Positions 56,688 to 64,000 of a stretch of 64,000 nt of DNA are shown here, piece after piece. How positions within the stretch are numbered: position 1 is the stretch's first letter; each line of letters starts with the position of its first letter. This DNA is from JAEUMY01 sp031394355. GTDB lineage: Bacteria > Pseudomonadota > Gammaproteobacteria > Burkholderiales > Usitatibacteraceae. The notes under the pieces were generated by a model. That model saw only the letters and a program-made list of their open reading frames with translations. It did not search any database and was not told where the DNA came from. Both the position numbers and the translations under genes were made by a program. Location of the stretch: positions 62,001 through 126,000 of the forward strand of contig JANNSU010000012.1 of assembly GCA_031394355.1 (NCBI GenBank). Direction: 5' to 3'.

Positions 56688-58526
56688 ATGACCACCGATA
56701 CCATTTCAGACCGGGCCATCCGAGTCCTGCCAGACCAGCTTATCGACCAGATCGCTGCCGGAGAGGTCGTCGAGCGACCGGCTGCGGCCCTGAAGGAATT
56801 GCTGGAGAACAGTCTCGATGCCGGAGCGAAGCGGGTCGAGGTGGATCTGGAGCAGGGTGGGATACGCCTGATCCGGGTCACGGATGACGGTGGCGGTATC
56901 GCCAAGGAAGAGCTTGCGCTCGCACTGGCCCGTCATGCCACCAGCAAGATTCGCAGCCTGGAGGATCTGGAAGCCGTTGCCAGCCTCGGTTTTCGTGGCG
57001 AGGCCCTGGCCAGTATCGCCTCGGTTTCCCGGCTCGCGTTGACCAGCCGCCGCCGCAGTGATCGTCATGCCTGGCGCATCGAAGCGTTGGGCGGTGCACC
57101 GGGGATCCCGGAGCCAGCTGCTCTGGCGGAGGGCACTGTCGTGGAAGCACGTGATCTCTACTACAACACGCCGGCACGCCGGAAATTCCTCAAGAGCGAG
57201 GCCACGGAGTTCAGTCATGCGGAGGAAAATTTCCGTCGCATCGCGCTCTCGGCGCCGGATGTCGCCCTGTCGCTCTCGCACAATGGCCGGCAGAACCTCA
57301 TGTTGAAGCCTGGTGCTGCGAATATTCGCATAGCAGAAATGATGGCAGATGCATTTGCCGAATCTGCAGTCGAGATCGATGAACGCAGCACCGGACTTCG
57401 AATGGCCGGGATGGCGGCCCGGCCCGCTTACTCACGCGCCACGCGCGACGAGCAGTATGTTTATGTGAATGGCCGGTTCGTGCGCGACAAGCTGCTGGCG
57501 CATGCCATCCGCAGCGCCTATGAGGATGTTCTGCACCACCAGCGCCAGCCGGCCTATGCGCTTTTTCTGGAAATCGATCCCGCGCTTGTGGATGTCAATG
57601 TTCACCCGGCAAAGACAGAAGTCCGGTTCCGGGATGGCCGGGCTGTCCACCAGTTCGTGTTCCACGTGATCAACAAGGCGTTGTCACGGTCTGCGGCCGA
57701 TGCCGCAGCGGTGGTCATCAGCCTGCCGGGCAACGCGAGGTCGGCTGCCTTGGCGTGGACCTCGCCCGAACAGGCCCGGCTCGGGCTGGAGCAGCCGCGC
57801 AGTCAGTACGCGCCCAGCAATGTTGGGACATTCCGTGATGTGCCGGTGCTGCCGCCGTTTCCCTTTCGCCCGGCTGATCGCGCCGACCTGTTGGCCGGTG
57901 CGCCGGCGTTGCCCACGCTCCCGGAGACAGGCCATGCGGATGTGCCCCCACTGGGCTTCGCGCTGGCGCAGCTCCATGGCGTCTATATCCTGGCCCAAAA
58001 CACCGCCGGCCTCGTATTGGTCGATATGCATGCAGCGCATGAACGAATTCTCTATGAACGCTTGAAGCAGACACTTGAAACGGCATCGCTGCCATCACAA
58101 CCGCAGCTGACGCCGATCCTGGTCCCGCTGGCGGAAAAGGATGTGGAGCTGGCGGGCGACAGCGCCGCCTTCTTCAAGCAGCTCGGTTTTGATGTGGCGG
58201 TGGTGGGCCTGCGGGACATTGCTGTTCACGCCGTGCCCGCGCAAATGGCGGACCTTGATGTGGCGGCGATGGTGCGCGATTTGCTGGGTGATCTGCGGCA
58301 GTATGGGTCGAGCCGCGCGCTGACGGAGCAGCGCAATGCCCTGCTCGGCACGATGGCCTGCCATGCAGCCGTGCGTGCGAATCGCGCATTGAGCCTGCCC
58401 GAGATGAACGCGCTGTTGCGTGACATGGAGTCAACCGAACGGTCGGGTCAATGCAATCATGGCCGGCCAACCTGGTATCAAGTCACGCTGGCGGAGCTGG
58501 ACCGCATGTTCATGCGAGGTCGCTGA
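56688..58526 (+). CDS. mutL: DNA mismatch repair protein MutL
   Basis: Links MutS mismatch recognition to strand cutting. The N-terminal GHKL ATPase has IAAGEVVERPAAALKELLEN, DDGGGI and GFRGEALASI. The C-terminal domain has the endonuclease-type metal motif DMHAAHERILYE (the usual Gln is Met) and CNHGRPTW, so nicking activity is likely. It has 612 residues. A palindrome copy encodes ANIR in the ATPase-transducer region. It is divergent from the GGDEF-EAL gene and followed by miaA, a classic pair. Confidence 0.97.
   Translation: MTTDTISDRAIRVLPDQLIDQIAAGEVVERPAAALKELLENSLDAGAKRVEVDLEQGGIRLIRVTDDGGGIAKEELALALARHATSKIRSLEDLEAVASLGFRGEALASIASVSRLALTSRRRSDRHAWRIEALGGAPGIPEPAALAEGTVVEARDLYYNTPARRKFLKSEATEFSHAEENFRRIALSAPDVALSLSHNGRQNLMLKPGAANIRIAEMMADAFAESAVEIDERSTGLRMAGMAARPAYSRATRDEQYVYVNGRFVRDKLLAHAIRSAYEDVLHHQRQPAYALFLEIDPALVDVNVHPAKTEVRFRDGRAVHQFVFHVINKALSRSAADAAAVVISLPGNARSAALAWTSPEQARLGLEQPRSQYAPSNVGTFRDVPVLPPFPFRPADRADLLAGAPALPTLPETGHADVPPLGFALAQLHGVYILAQNTAGLVLVDMHAAHERILYERLKQTLETASLPSQPQLTPILVPLAEKDVELAGDSAAFFKQLGFDVAVVGLRDIAVHAVPAQMADLDVAAMVRDLLGDLRQYGSSRALTEQRNALLGTMACHAAVRANRALSLPEMNALLRDMESTERSGQCNHGRPTWYQVTLAELDRMFMRGR
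57318..57329. repeat. Iterated palindrome, copy 25
   Basis: Exact copy in mutL (Ala-Asn-Ile-Arg); it ends a 5.7-kb stretch without copies. Confidence 0.95.
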
Positions 58527-58549
58527 ATGCCGGGGACAGAGGACAGGCG

Positions 58550-59581
58550 ATGGGCTGTAGCGCCAATACCAGCTCTCTCGCGAGGAACGGCCACTTGAAT
58601 TCGCAATCCGCTGCTACCTATCCCCTATCGTCTGAAGATCGCCCCAGGGTTGTTTTCATCCTGGGACCCACCGCCAGTGGCAAGAGCGCGGTAGCGATGG
58701 CGCTTGCGCAGTACCTGCCCGTCGAAGTCATCACGGTCGATTCGGCCCAGGTCTATCGACGCATGGATATCGGTACAGCGAAGCCCACCGCAGCGGAGCG
58801 TGCAGCGGTCCCGCATCATCTGATCGACATCATCGATCCAACCGAGGCCTATTCTGCCGCGCAATTTCAGGCCGATGCAACCCGACTGATTGCCGAGGTG
58901 TCAGCGCGCGGCGCGCTGCCGTTGCTGGTCGGCGGAACCATGATGTATGCAAAAGCCCTTGAAGCAGGGCTTTCCGATCTTCCGGTGGCGGATGCGAATA
59001 TTCGCAAGGGGCTGGAAGCGGAAGCTGCAGCGCGAGGGTGGCCTGCCATGCATGCCGTACTGGCGGCGGTGGATCCGGTGACGGCCGCCCGCCTGAAGCC
59101 CAACGACAGCCAGCGCATTCAGCGGGCCATTGAGGTTCACCGGCTGACCGGAAAGCCGCTATCTGCGTTGCAGGGGCGCCGCGGTGCTGCCGTCAAGCTG
59201 GACGCTTTGCGCATCGCGCTGGTCCCGTCTGTTCGTGCAGTGCTGCACGAGCGCATTGGCCGACGTTTCGACGCGATGCTGGACGCTGGCCTGGTGGACG
59301 AGGTGCGGACATTGCGCGAGTCCTTCGCGTTGACCGCCGAACTGCCATCGATGCGCTGCGTGGGTTACCGGCAGGCGTGGACTTTTCTCGACGGGATGGG
59401 CACTGCCAACGATCTCCGCGAGCGGGGTGTCGCCGCCACGCGGCAGCTGGCAAAGCGCCAACTCACCTGGCTGCGATCCATGCCTGATTTCGAGTCCATC
59501 GACTGCCTGCGCCCGGATGCGGCAGCAACGGTCATCGCCCGCGTAGCCGCCTGGCGCAATGGTGGCGTCAACGCGAGTTGA
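58550..59581 (+). CDS. miaA: tRNA dimethylallyltransferase
   Basis: Adds a dimethylallyl group to A37 of tRNAs reading UNN codons. The P-loop GPTASGKSAVAMAL, the DSAQVYRRMDIGTAKPT segment and the later LRIALVPSVRAVLHERIGRRF and MRCVGYRQAW are family hallmarks. From the ATG at 58550 the protein has 343 residues, with about 30 extra at the N-terminus; a later start near 58594 (TTG) is possible. A palindrome copy encodes DANIRKGL. A strong hairpin follows the stop. Confidence 0.95.
   Translation: MGCSANTSSLARNGHLNSQSAATYPLSSEDRPRVVFILGPTASGKSAVAMALAQYLPVEVITVDSAQVYRRMDIGTAKPTAAERAAVPHHLIDIIDPTEAYSAAQFQADATRLIAEVSARGALPLLVGGTMMYAKALEAGLSDLPVADANIRKGLEAEAAARGWPAMHAVLAAVDPVTAARLKPNDSQRIQRAIEVHRLTGKPLSALQGRRGAAVKLDALRIALVPSVRAVLHERIGRRFDAMLDAGLVDEVRTLRESFALTAELPSMRCVGYRQAWTFLDGMGTANDLRERGVAATRQLAKRQLTWLRSMPDFESIDCLRPDAAATVIARVAAWRNGGVNAS
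58994..59005. repeat. Iterated palindrome, copy 26
   Basis: Exact copy in miaA (Ala-Asn-Ile-Arg); the last copy in the window. Confidence 0.95.
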
Positions 59582-59592
59582 TCAGTCCTGTC

Positions 59593-59620
59593 GGCGTTCG
59601 CGCCTTGCGGCGCAAACGCC
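59593..59620 (+). terminator. Strong hairpin downstream of miaA
   Basis: GGCGTTCGCGCC pairs with GGCGCAAACGCC (12 pairs, one of them G-U type) around a TTGC loop, 12 bases after the miaA stop. There is no T-run, so it may be a transcript-end stabiliser. Confidence 0.5.
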
Positions 59621-59674
59621 CTGAACGCCCTAGCTGCCCTGAATGACCTAACCGCTCTGAACGCCCTGAATGAT
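59621..59674. repeat. Period-9 tandem array
   Basis: Six 9-base units in register, CTGAACGCC, CTAGCTGCC, CTGAATGAC, CTAACCGCT, CTGAACGCC and CTGAATGAT. The array runs to the last base of the dodecin stop codon on the other strand. Its period differs from the heptad arrays. Confidence 0.75.
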
Positions 59675-59916
59675 CAGGCGCCCTTGTGATACTTGAAGGA
59701 CAGCTTGAGTTTGGCGCGGAAGATCATCCGGCCTTTTTCGACCTTGATGTCGAGCTTGGTGACTTCGGCAACCCGAATGTCCTTCAGGCTCATGGATGCA
59801 GCATCGACAGCATTGCGGGCGGCATCATCAAAGCCCTTGCTGCTGGTGCCCACGAGTTCGATGACCTTGTAGATGGAGCCTTCGTCGACTTGTTTTTTGG
59901 TGGTGCCTTTTGCCAT
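59674..59916 (-). CDS. Dodecin family flavin-binding protein
   Basis: Dodecins form hollow dodecamers that store or buffer flavins. The 80-residue protein has the dodecin pattern IYKVIELVGTSSKGFDDAARNAV followed by LKDIRVAEVTKLDIKVEKGRM and a final basic strand. GGAGG precedes the ATG at 59916, giving MAKGTTKKQVD. It is about ten residues longer at the N-terminus than archaeal dodecins. It lies downstream of xseA on the same strand, 92 bases away. Confidence 0.88.
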   Translation of the reverse strand: MAKGTTKKQVDEGSIYKVIELVGTSSKGFDDAARNAVDAASMSLKDIRVAEVTKLDIKVEKGRMIFRAKLKLSFKYHKGA

Positions 59917-60008
59917 GTCTTCCTCCGTTGGATGTGAGCGGAAGGTCAATATACGCCCCACCCTGCAGGGCGGCAATGCGCAGTGCAGCATTGATTCCCG
60001 GCGCGGGT

Positions 60009-61403
60009 TCAGTCCGTTCGAGTCTCGTCCACTGTGACGGATGCACTGCCTGAAGCGAGGCGCAGTTCAAGGTTGCCTCCGCGACTGAGCTGTCCGCTCT
60101 CGCGCACAATTCCACCATCTGGCAGTGTCACGATCGCATAGCCGCGTTCAAGCGTTCGCTGCGGATTGAGCAGCTCGATTCGCGTGCGTTGCTGCTGGAT
60201 GTCCTGCATGGCCTGCTTCACCCGTCGATTGGTGGCCGCAGCAAGGGTCCTGCGAAGCGTCGCAAGCCCGGCTTTCATCGCCGCCACATCAGGTGCGTGA
60301 TGCTGCAGATGCTGCGTCGCGTGGGTGAGTTGCCAGCGTCGTTCCGACAGCGCGGTACCGGCACTTCGGCGCAAAGCCAGTGCCAGTTGTTCAAGGCGAT
60401 GCTGGAACAGAGCAAGCTGTTCGGCCGGTGACAGCAAGCTGCGTCGCGCGTGGTCGAGTCGCTGTGCTGCGAGGTCCAGGTGATGTCGCTGTGCGCGCTG
60501 CAATCGGTGTGCCCGTTGCATTACCGCAGAAAGGAGGTCGGCGCGGTTGGGTGACAGCATTTCCGCTGCCGCGGTCGGCGTGGGTGCCCGCTCGTCGGCC
60601 ACAAAGTCGGCAATGGTGAAGTCTGTTTCGTGCCCAACGCCGCTCACCACGGGCAGCGATGACGCCGCGATGGCGCGGGCGACCACTTCTTCATTGAATG
60701 GCCACAGGTCCTCGATGCTGCCGCCACCTCGGCATAGCAGGATGGCATCCACTTCACCACGGCGGGAGGCCATCGACAGCGCAGCGGCGATCTCGGCTGC
60801 AGCGGCTGTGCCCTGGACGGCTGTAGGGTAGATCACCACTTCAATCATCGGCGCACGTCGGCGCAGAGTGGTCAGTACATCACGCAGCGCGGCAGCTTTG
60901 AGCGAAGTGATCACGCCAAGACGGTTTGGAAAAGCGGGAAGGGGCCGTTTGCGGGACGCCTCGAAGAGGCCCTCGGCATCGAGCTTCGCTTTCAGTTTCA
61001 TGAACGCTTCGAACAATGCACCCTGTCCGGCACGACGCAGGGTTTCCACACCCAGCTGGAATTCACCGCGTGCTTCGTACAGGGAGGGCAGGGCATTGAC
61101 TTCAACCTGCATGCCGTTCTCCGGCTGGAAGCCGACATTCGCGGCCTTGTGCCGGAACATCACGCACCGCACCTGGGCGCCGTCATCTTTCAGGATGAAG
61201 TACCAGTGCCCGCTGGCGGCACGGACGACGTTGGATAGTTCTCCAGACACCCACACCAGTTCCAGTTGCGCTTCGATCAGGCCGCGCGCGCGCCGGTTCA
61301 GTTCCGTGACGGTGAGCACGGACTTCCGGCTGGACAGCGGCAAAGCGGCACCTTCCGGTTCGGGCGGGTCACCAAACAAGTCCAGGCGGGGTGGGCGATT
61401 CAT
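60009..61403 (-). CDS. xseA: Exodeoxyribonuclease VII large subunit
   Basis: Degrades single-stranded DNA from both ends together with XseB. The N-terminal OB fold has LVWVSGELSNVVRAASGHWYF. The catalytic part has GVITSLKAAALRDVLTTL, GGGSIEDLWPFNEE and GVGHETDFTIADFVADERAPTPTAAAE, and a long coiled coil follows to a beta-rich end (LERGYAIV). It has 464 residues. XseB is not in the window. Confidence 0.96.
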   Translation of the reverse strand: MNRPPRLDLFGDPPEPEGAALPLSSRKSVLTVTELNRRARGLIEAQLELVWVSGELSNVVRAASGHWYFILKDDGAQVRCVMFRHKAANVGFQPENGMQVEVNALPSLYEARGEFQLGVETLRRAGQGALFEAFMKLKAKLDAEGLFEASRKRPLPAFPNRLGVITSLKAAALRDVLTTLRRRAPMIEVVIYPTAVQGTAAAAEIAAALSMASRRGEVDAILLCRGGGSIEDLWPFNEEVVARAIAASSLPVVSGVGHETDFTIADFVADERAPTPTAAAEMLSPNRADLLSAVMQRAHRLQRAQRHHLDLAAQRLDHARRSLLSPAEQLALFQHRLEQLALALRRSAGTALSERRWQLTHATQHLQHHAPDVAAMKAGLATLRRTLAAATNRRVKQAMQDIQQQRTRIELLNPQRTLERGYAIVTLPDGGIVRESGQLSRGGNLELRLASGSASVTVDETRTD

Positions 61404-61821
61404 GGCGTTACCCTGACATGGATGCAGGGGCTGCTTATCCTTGAATTCAAGGAATTGTTCCCCCTCTGGTGGCGCCCATAGGTGTCTGATTTAATGGAGA
61501 ATTTATTGGGCGTCATGGCAGATTATTTTTTAGGCGACCCGGAAAAATTCGTTACCGTTGTATGACTTATGATGCATGTTGACGATTAACCCACAGAGTT
61601 ATCCACAGCGATTGTGGATGATTTTTTGGGTGCCGTGTATTCAAGGACATCCTGCATGGCAGATCACCGGTTCGCGAATTGTGGGCGCAATGGATGCGCG
61701 CACCGTCCTGCATCCCAACCGTCACCAGCGTGTGGCGGCAGTCATGATAAAGTCTCGCGTCGCTTGCCGGGCTGATGCATCGCGCCGGACCTGCAAGCGT
61801 CTGACCCTGCGGAGAACAGCG
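61404..61821. other. AT-rich divergent spacer with DnaA-box-like sites
   Basis: This 418-base gap separates xseA (minus) and exbB (plus). From about 61470 to 61640 it is visibly AT-rich. It contains TTATCCACA (61599-61607), a perfect consensus DnaA box, and TGTGGATGA (61613-61621), a one-mismatch box in the other direction. I see no gene with good evidence in it. Confidence 0.5.
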
Positions 61822-62430
61822 TTGCTAGAAATCATCAAGGCGGCCGGCTGGCCCATTTACTTCATCATCCTCTGTTCCATTATCGCCGTTGCCATCATCG
61901 GGGAGCGCATCTGGTCGCTGCGGCGCTCACTGATTGCGCCTGACAATCTGTTCAACGAAGTGGTGCAGGCCGTGCGTGGACAGGGTGTGTCCCCGGTGTT
62001 TCTCGATGACCTCGCCCGCAGTTCGGTGCTGGGTCGCGTATTCGCCGCCGGTCTTTACAACATCAAGAGCTCGCGGGATGTGATGAAGGATGCGATCGAA
62101 GACGCCGGCACCACGGCTGTTCTCGAGTTGGAGCGATTCCTGAATACACTCGGCACCATTGCCACCGTCACGCCCCTGCTTGGGCTGTTCGGCACGGTCA
62201 TTGGCATGATCGAGATCTTCGCCTCACAGGGCCCCTCCGGCGGCAACCCGGTGCAAATGGCGCAGGGCATTTCCATTGCGCTCTACAACACCGGTGCCGG
62301 TCTTGCAGTCGCCATTCCGAGCCTGGTCGCCTATCGCCACTTCCGCAAAAAGGTGGATGTGATCATTGTCGAGATGGAGCAACAGGCGTTGAAGCTGGTG
62401 GAGGTGGTCCACGGCGAACGTCGCGCTTGA
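61822..62430 (+). CDS. exbB: ExbB/TolQ/MotA-family proton channel
   Basis: Inner-membrane channel that, with ExbD, uses the proton gradient to energise TonB or a similar system. I choose the TTG at 61822 with GGAGA just upstream; the peptide LEIIKAAGWPIYFIILCSIIAVAIIGERIWSLRR is the usual start. Two later membrane segments (TLGTIATVTPLLGLFGTVIGMI and GLAVAIPSLVAY) carry the conserved polar residues. It has 202 residues. Longer in-frame ATG starts would add an unlike, basic extension. Confidence 0.92.
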   Translation: MLEIIKAAGWPIYFIILCSIIAVAIIGERIWSLRRSLIAPDNLFNEVVQAVRGQGVSPVFLDDLARSSVLGRVFAAGLYNIKSSRDVMKDAIEDAGTTAVLELERFLNTLGTIATVTPLLGLFGTVIGMIEIFASQGPSGGNPVQMAQGISIALYNTGAGLAVAIPSLVAYRHFRKKVDVIIVEMEQQALKLVEVVHGERRA

Positions 62431-62463
62431 TTCGGGCGACGCCATGACGATCGGACCGAACAC

Positions 62464-62886
62464 ATGAATTTTCGCAAGGCCCAGATGCGCGAAGAACCGG
62501 AGATCAACCTGATTCCGTTCATCGATGTATTGCTGGTGATTCTCATCTTTCTCATGATGACGACCACCTACAACCGATTCGCCGAGCTGCAGATCAATCT
62601 GCCGGAGGCAAGTGCGGAGCAGTCCAAGGATCGCCCCAATCTCATCAACGTCGCCGTAGATGCGAACAACAAGTACGCAATCAACAATGCGGCGGTGCCA
62701 TTTGATGGTGTTCAGGGTTTTGCCCAGGCCTTGAAGCGCGCGGCGGGAGACAACAAGGAGCCGGTCATCGCCATCAGCGCGGACGCGGCGGCCTCGCACC
62801 AATCTGTGATCAACATCATGGAATCGGCGCGGCTGGTGGGATTCAGCCAGATTTCCTTCACCACGCAGGCCAAGTCCGGGCGCTGA
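62464..62886 (+). CDS. exbD: ExbD/TolR-family energy transducer
   Basis: Partner of ExbB with one membrane segment. MNFRKAQMREEPEINLIPFIDVLLVILIFLMMTTTY contains the proton-carrying Asp in IPFIDVLLV. A periplasmic domain follows (FAELQINLPEAS to the end). It has 140 residues. It lies 33 bases after exbB; tonB is not nearby, so the pair could serve TonB encoded elsewhere. Confidence 0.94.
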   Translation: MNFRKAQMREEPEINLIPFIDVLLVILIFLMMTTTYNRFAELQINLPEASAEQSKDRPNLINVAVDANNKYAINNAAVPFDGVQGFAQALKRAAGDNKEPVIAISADAAASHQSVINIMESARLVGFSQISFTTQAKSGR

Positions 62887-63029
62887 TCCGGACCTCCGGA
62901 TGCTCCGCGCCTTCGTGAGGGTTCCCGCACAGCCCTTGCTTTTGGCGGCGCTGGTCTTGAACTCTCTGTACTTGAGATCTGGTTGCGCTGCCTCCATGTC
63001 CAGTCACATGTCTGACGAATCGCAAGCCC

Positions 63030-64000
63030 ATGCGTGACTGGCTGCAATCCGAATGGGAGAAGGACGGCCCGGCGCAGATCCTGCTGCGTCCCTTGTCCTG
63101 GGTCTTTGCGGCACTCTCCGGCTTGCGTCGTGCACTGTTCCGGATGGGCTGGCTCGATTCCGAATCGGTCGGCGTGCCAGTGATCGTGGTCGGGAACATC
63201 ACGGTCGGTGGCACCGGCAAGACACCGCTCACCATCGCGCTGGCCGAACACCTCATCACCCGCGGCTGGAAGCCCGGCATCGTGAGCCGCGGGTATGGTG
63301 CAATTGCCGATGATCAGGGACGACATGCGCATGTGGAGATCCGCCAGGGCGGCCATCCACCCGACTGGTTCGGTGATGAACCGCTGGTCATGGCGGCGCG
63401 GTTGTCTGCACCGGTATATGTGGGGCCGGAGCGGGCAGAGGTTGCGCGCGCCTTGCTCCGCGATCAGCAGCAGGTGGATGTGATTCTGTCGGACGATGGA
63501 CTGCAACACTACGGCATGGCGCGCCAGATCGAAATCGCCGTGGTGGATGGCGCGCGCGGTTTCGGCAATGGCCAACTGTTGCCAGCCGGGCCGCTTCGCG
63601 AGGGTCGTGGACGGCTAGGCAGTGTTCAGGTGGTTGTGGTGAACAATGCCGGCGATGATGCAGCGAGTCTGGCGGGCGGCCAGACGTGGTATCCGATGTC
63701 ACTGGGCCGCGAATGCTTCGTGTCGCTGCTGACCGGCGAGGAATACACGCCTGAAGAATTCAGCCTTCGGGTGCGGGGACAGCGTGTGGTGATGCTGGCT
63801 GGCATCGGGCATCCTGAACGCTTCTTCGATCAGGCGAGAAGGCTCGGCGTGGCCGGCCGCGCGCTGGCGTTTCCTGATCATCACCGCTACACGGCCAAGG
63901 AGCTCCGCGTGCCTGATGCGGATGTGCTGCTAATGACAGAGAAGGATGCAGTAAAATGCCGGGGCTTTGCGGACCCCCGCATGTGGTTCATGCGCGTCGA
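63030..64000 (+). CDS. lpxK: Tetraacyldisaccharide 4'-kinase, 3' end outside window
   Basis: Phosphorylates the lipid A precursor at the 4' position. The frame starts MRDWLQSEWEKDGPAQILLRPLSWVF at ATG 63030 and stays open to the window end. The P-loop VVGNITVGGTGKTP is at about residues 53-66, and VILSDDGLQHYGMARQIEIAVVDGARGFGNG is the second family signature. Near the end, LLMTEKDAVKC is intact. exbB-exbD-lpxK is a usual betaproteobacterial order. Confidence 0.95.
   Translation, partial: MRDWLQSEWEKDGPAQILLRPLSWVFAALSGLRRALFRMGWLDSESVGVPVIVVGNITVGGTGKTPLTIALAEHLITRGWKPGIVSRGYGAIADDQGRHAHVEIRQGGHPPDWFGDEPLVMAARLSAPVYVGPERAEVARALLRDQQQVDVILSDDGLQHYGMARQIEIAVVDGARGFGNGQLLPAGPLREGRGRLGSVQVVVVNNAGDDAASLAGGQTWYPMSLGRECFVSLLTGEEYTPEEFSLRVRGQRVVMLAGIGHPERFFDQARRLGVAGRALAFPDHHRYTAKELRVPDADVLLMTEKDAVKCRGFADPRMWFMRV

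Noticed and set aside
54655..56691. 678-residue plus-strand frame opposite the GGDEF-EAL gene
   Set aside because: GGDEF and EAL motifs fix the coding strand as minus; the antisense frame is a by-product of codon usage.
546..59005. The palindrome as a DNA-uptake sequence, parS, MatS or a CRISPR repeat
   Set aside because: Uptake sequences are directional and this is a perfect palindrome. Its density is far above that of segregation sites and its sequence is unlike parS or MatS. Spacing is irregular at kilobase scale, so it is not a CRISPR.
61404..61821. Chromosomal replication origin
   Set aside because: Only one perfect and one near-perfect DnaA box are seen, and none of the usual origin neighbour genes are nearby.
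61576..61821. Upstream in-frame extension of exbB from ATG 61576
   Set aside because: It would add a basic, unlike segment and translate through the DnaA boxes; the TTG at 61822 has a ribosome-binding site and matches family N-termini.

Overview
This window is a GC-rich, gene-dense chromosomal segment from a proteobacterium, most likely a betaproteobacterium. The block pyrH-frr-uppS-cdsA-dxr-rseP-bamA-skp-lpxD-fabZ-lpxA-lpxB-rnhB, the pairs rpsB-tsf and map-glnD, the divergent ppsR/ppsA pair and exbB-exbD-lpxK fit that group in order and in sequence style. I cannot name a genus. No rRNA, tRNA, CRISPR array, prophage or insertion sequence is visible.

Layout. 1-4.9 kb: the 3' part of ligA, then galU, a purine phosphoribosyltransferase, a methylthioadenosine/methylthioinosine phosphorylase, peptide deformylase and a small membrane protein. 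4.9-8.3 kb (minus): map and glnD. 8.4-25 kb (plus): rpsB-tsf with a structured leader and an intercistronic terminator, then the envelope and isoprenoid block from pyrH to rnhB, followed by a lipoprotein hydrolase and an RNA methyltransferase. 25-35 kb: a queuosine-precursor transporter, a PlpD-like secreted patatin, a DUF2007 protein, an EstA-like autotransporter esterase, the ppsR/ppsA pair and three small genes. 35.4-41.3 kb: a REP-flanked GIY-YIG gene, a fused 3-oxoacid CoA-transferase, acetoacetyl-CoA synthetase, a GHL10-type hydrolase and an AT-rich orphan membrane gene. 41.3-48.7 kb (minus): two DMT transporters, a His-rich CDF metal exporter, SbtB, SbtA, alanine dehydrogenase, a class I glutamine-amidotransferase-like hydrolase and a DUF4743-Nudix protein. 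48.8-64 kb: D-amino acid dehydrogenase, threonine ammonia-lyase, GTP-dependent PEP carboxykinase, a GGDEF-EAL protein, mutL, miaA, dodecin, xseA, exbB, exbD and a truncated lpxK.

The outstanding signal is not a gene. The 12-base palindrome GCGAATATTCGC (favoured flanks TGCGAATATTCGCA) occurs 26 times exactly and at least twice with one mismatch. About 0.003-0.004 copies are expected in 64 kb at random. It lies in genes in all three reading frames (ANIR, EYS and RIFA peptides) and in spacers, and in one frame it forces the codon pair CGA-ATA. This is a highly iterated palindrome in the sense of cyanobacterial HIP1, with a different sequence.

A second layer is a set of 7-base-period arrays, usually facing each other as inverted arms across a spacer. 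They reach the start codons of ppsR and ppsA and encode the C-terminal tail of FabZ. There are also two copies of a decamer-built inverted repeat with 33-bp arms and a REP pair beside the GIY-YIG gene. The genome therefore seems to carry several families of short iterated DNA in an otherwise ordinary gene set.

Metabolically, the genes point to gluconeogenesis from organic and amino acids (ppsA, pckG, ald, dadA, threonine ammonia-lyase), ketone-body or polyhydroxybutyrate-related acetoacetate activation, bicarbonate uptake by SbtA/SbtB translationally linked to alanine dehydrogenase, and outer-membrane biogenesis.
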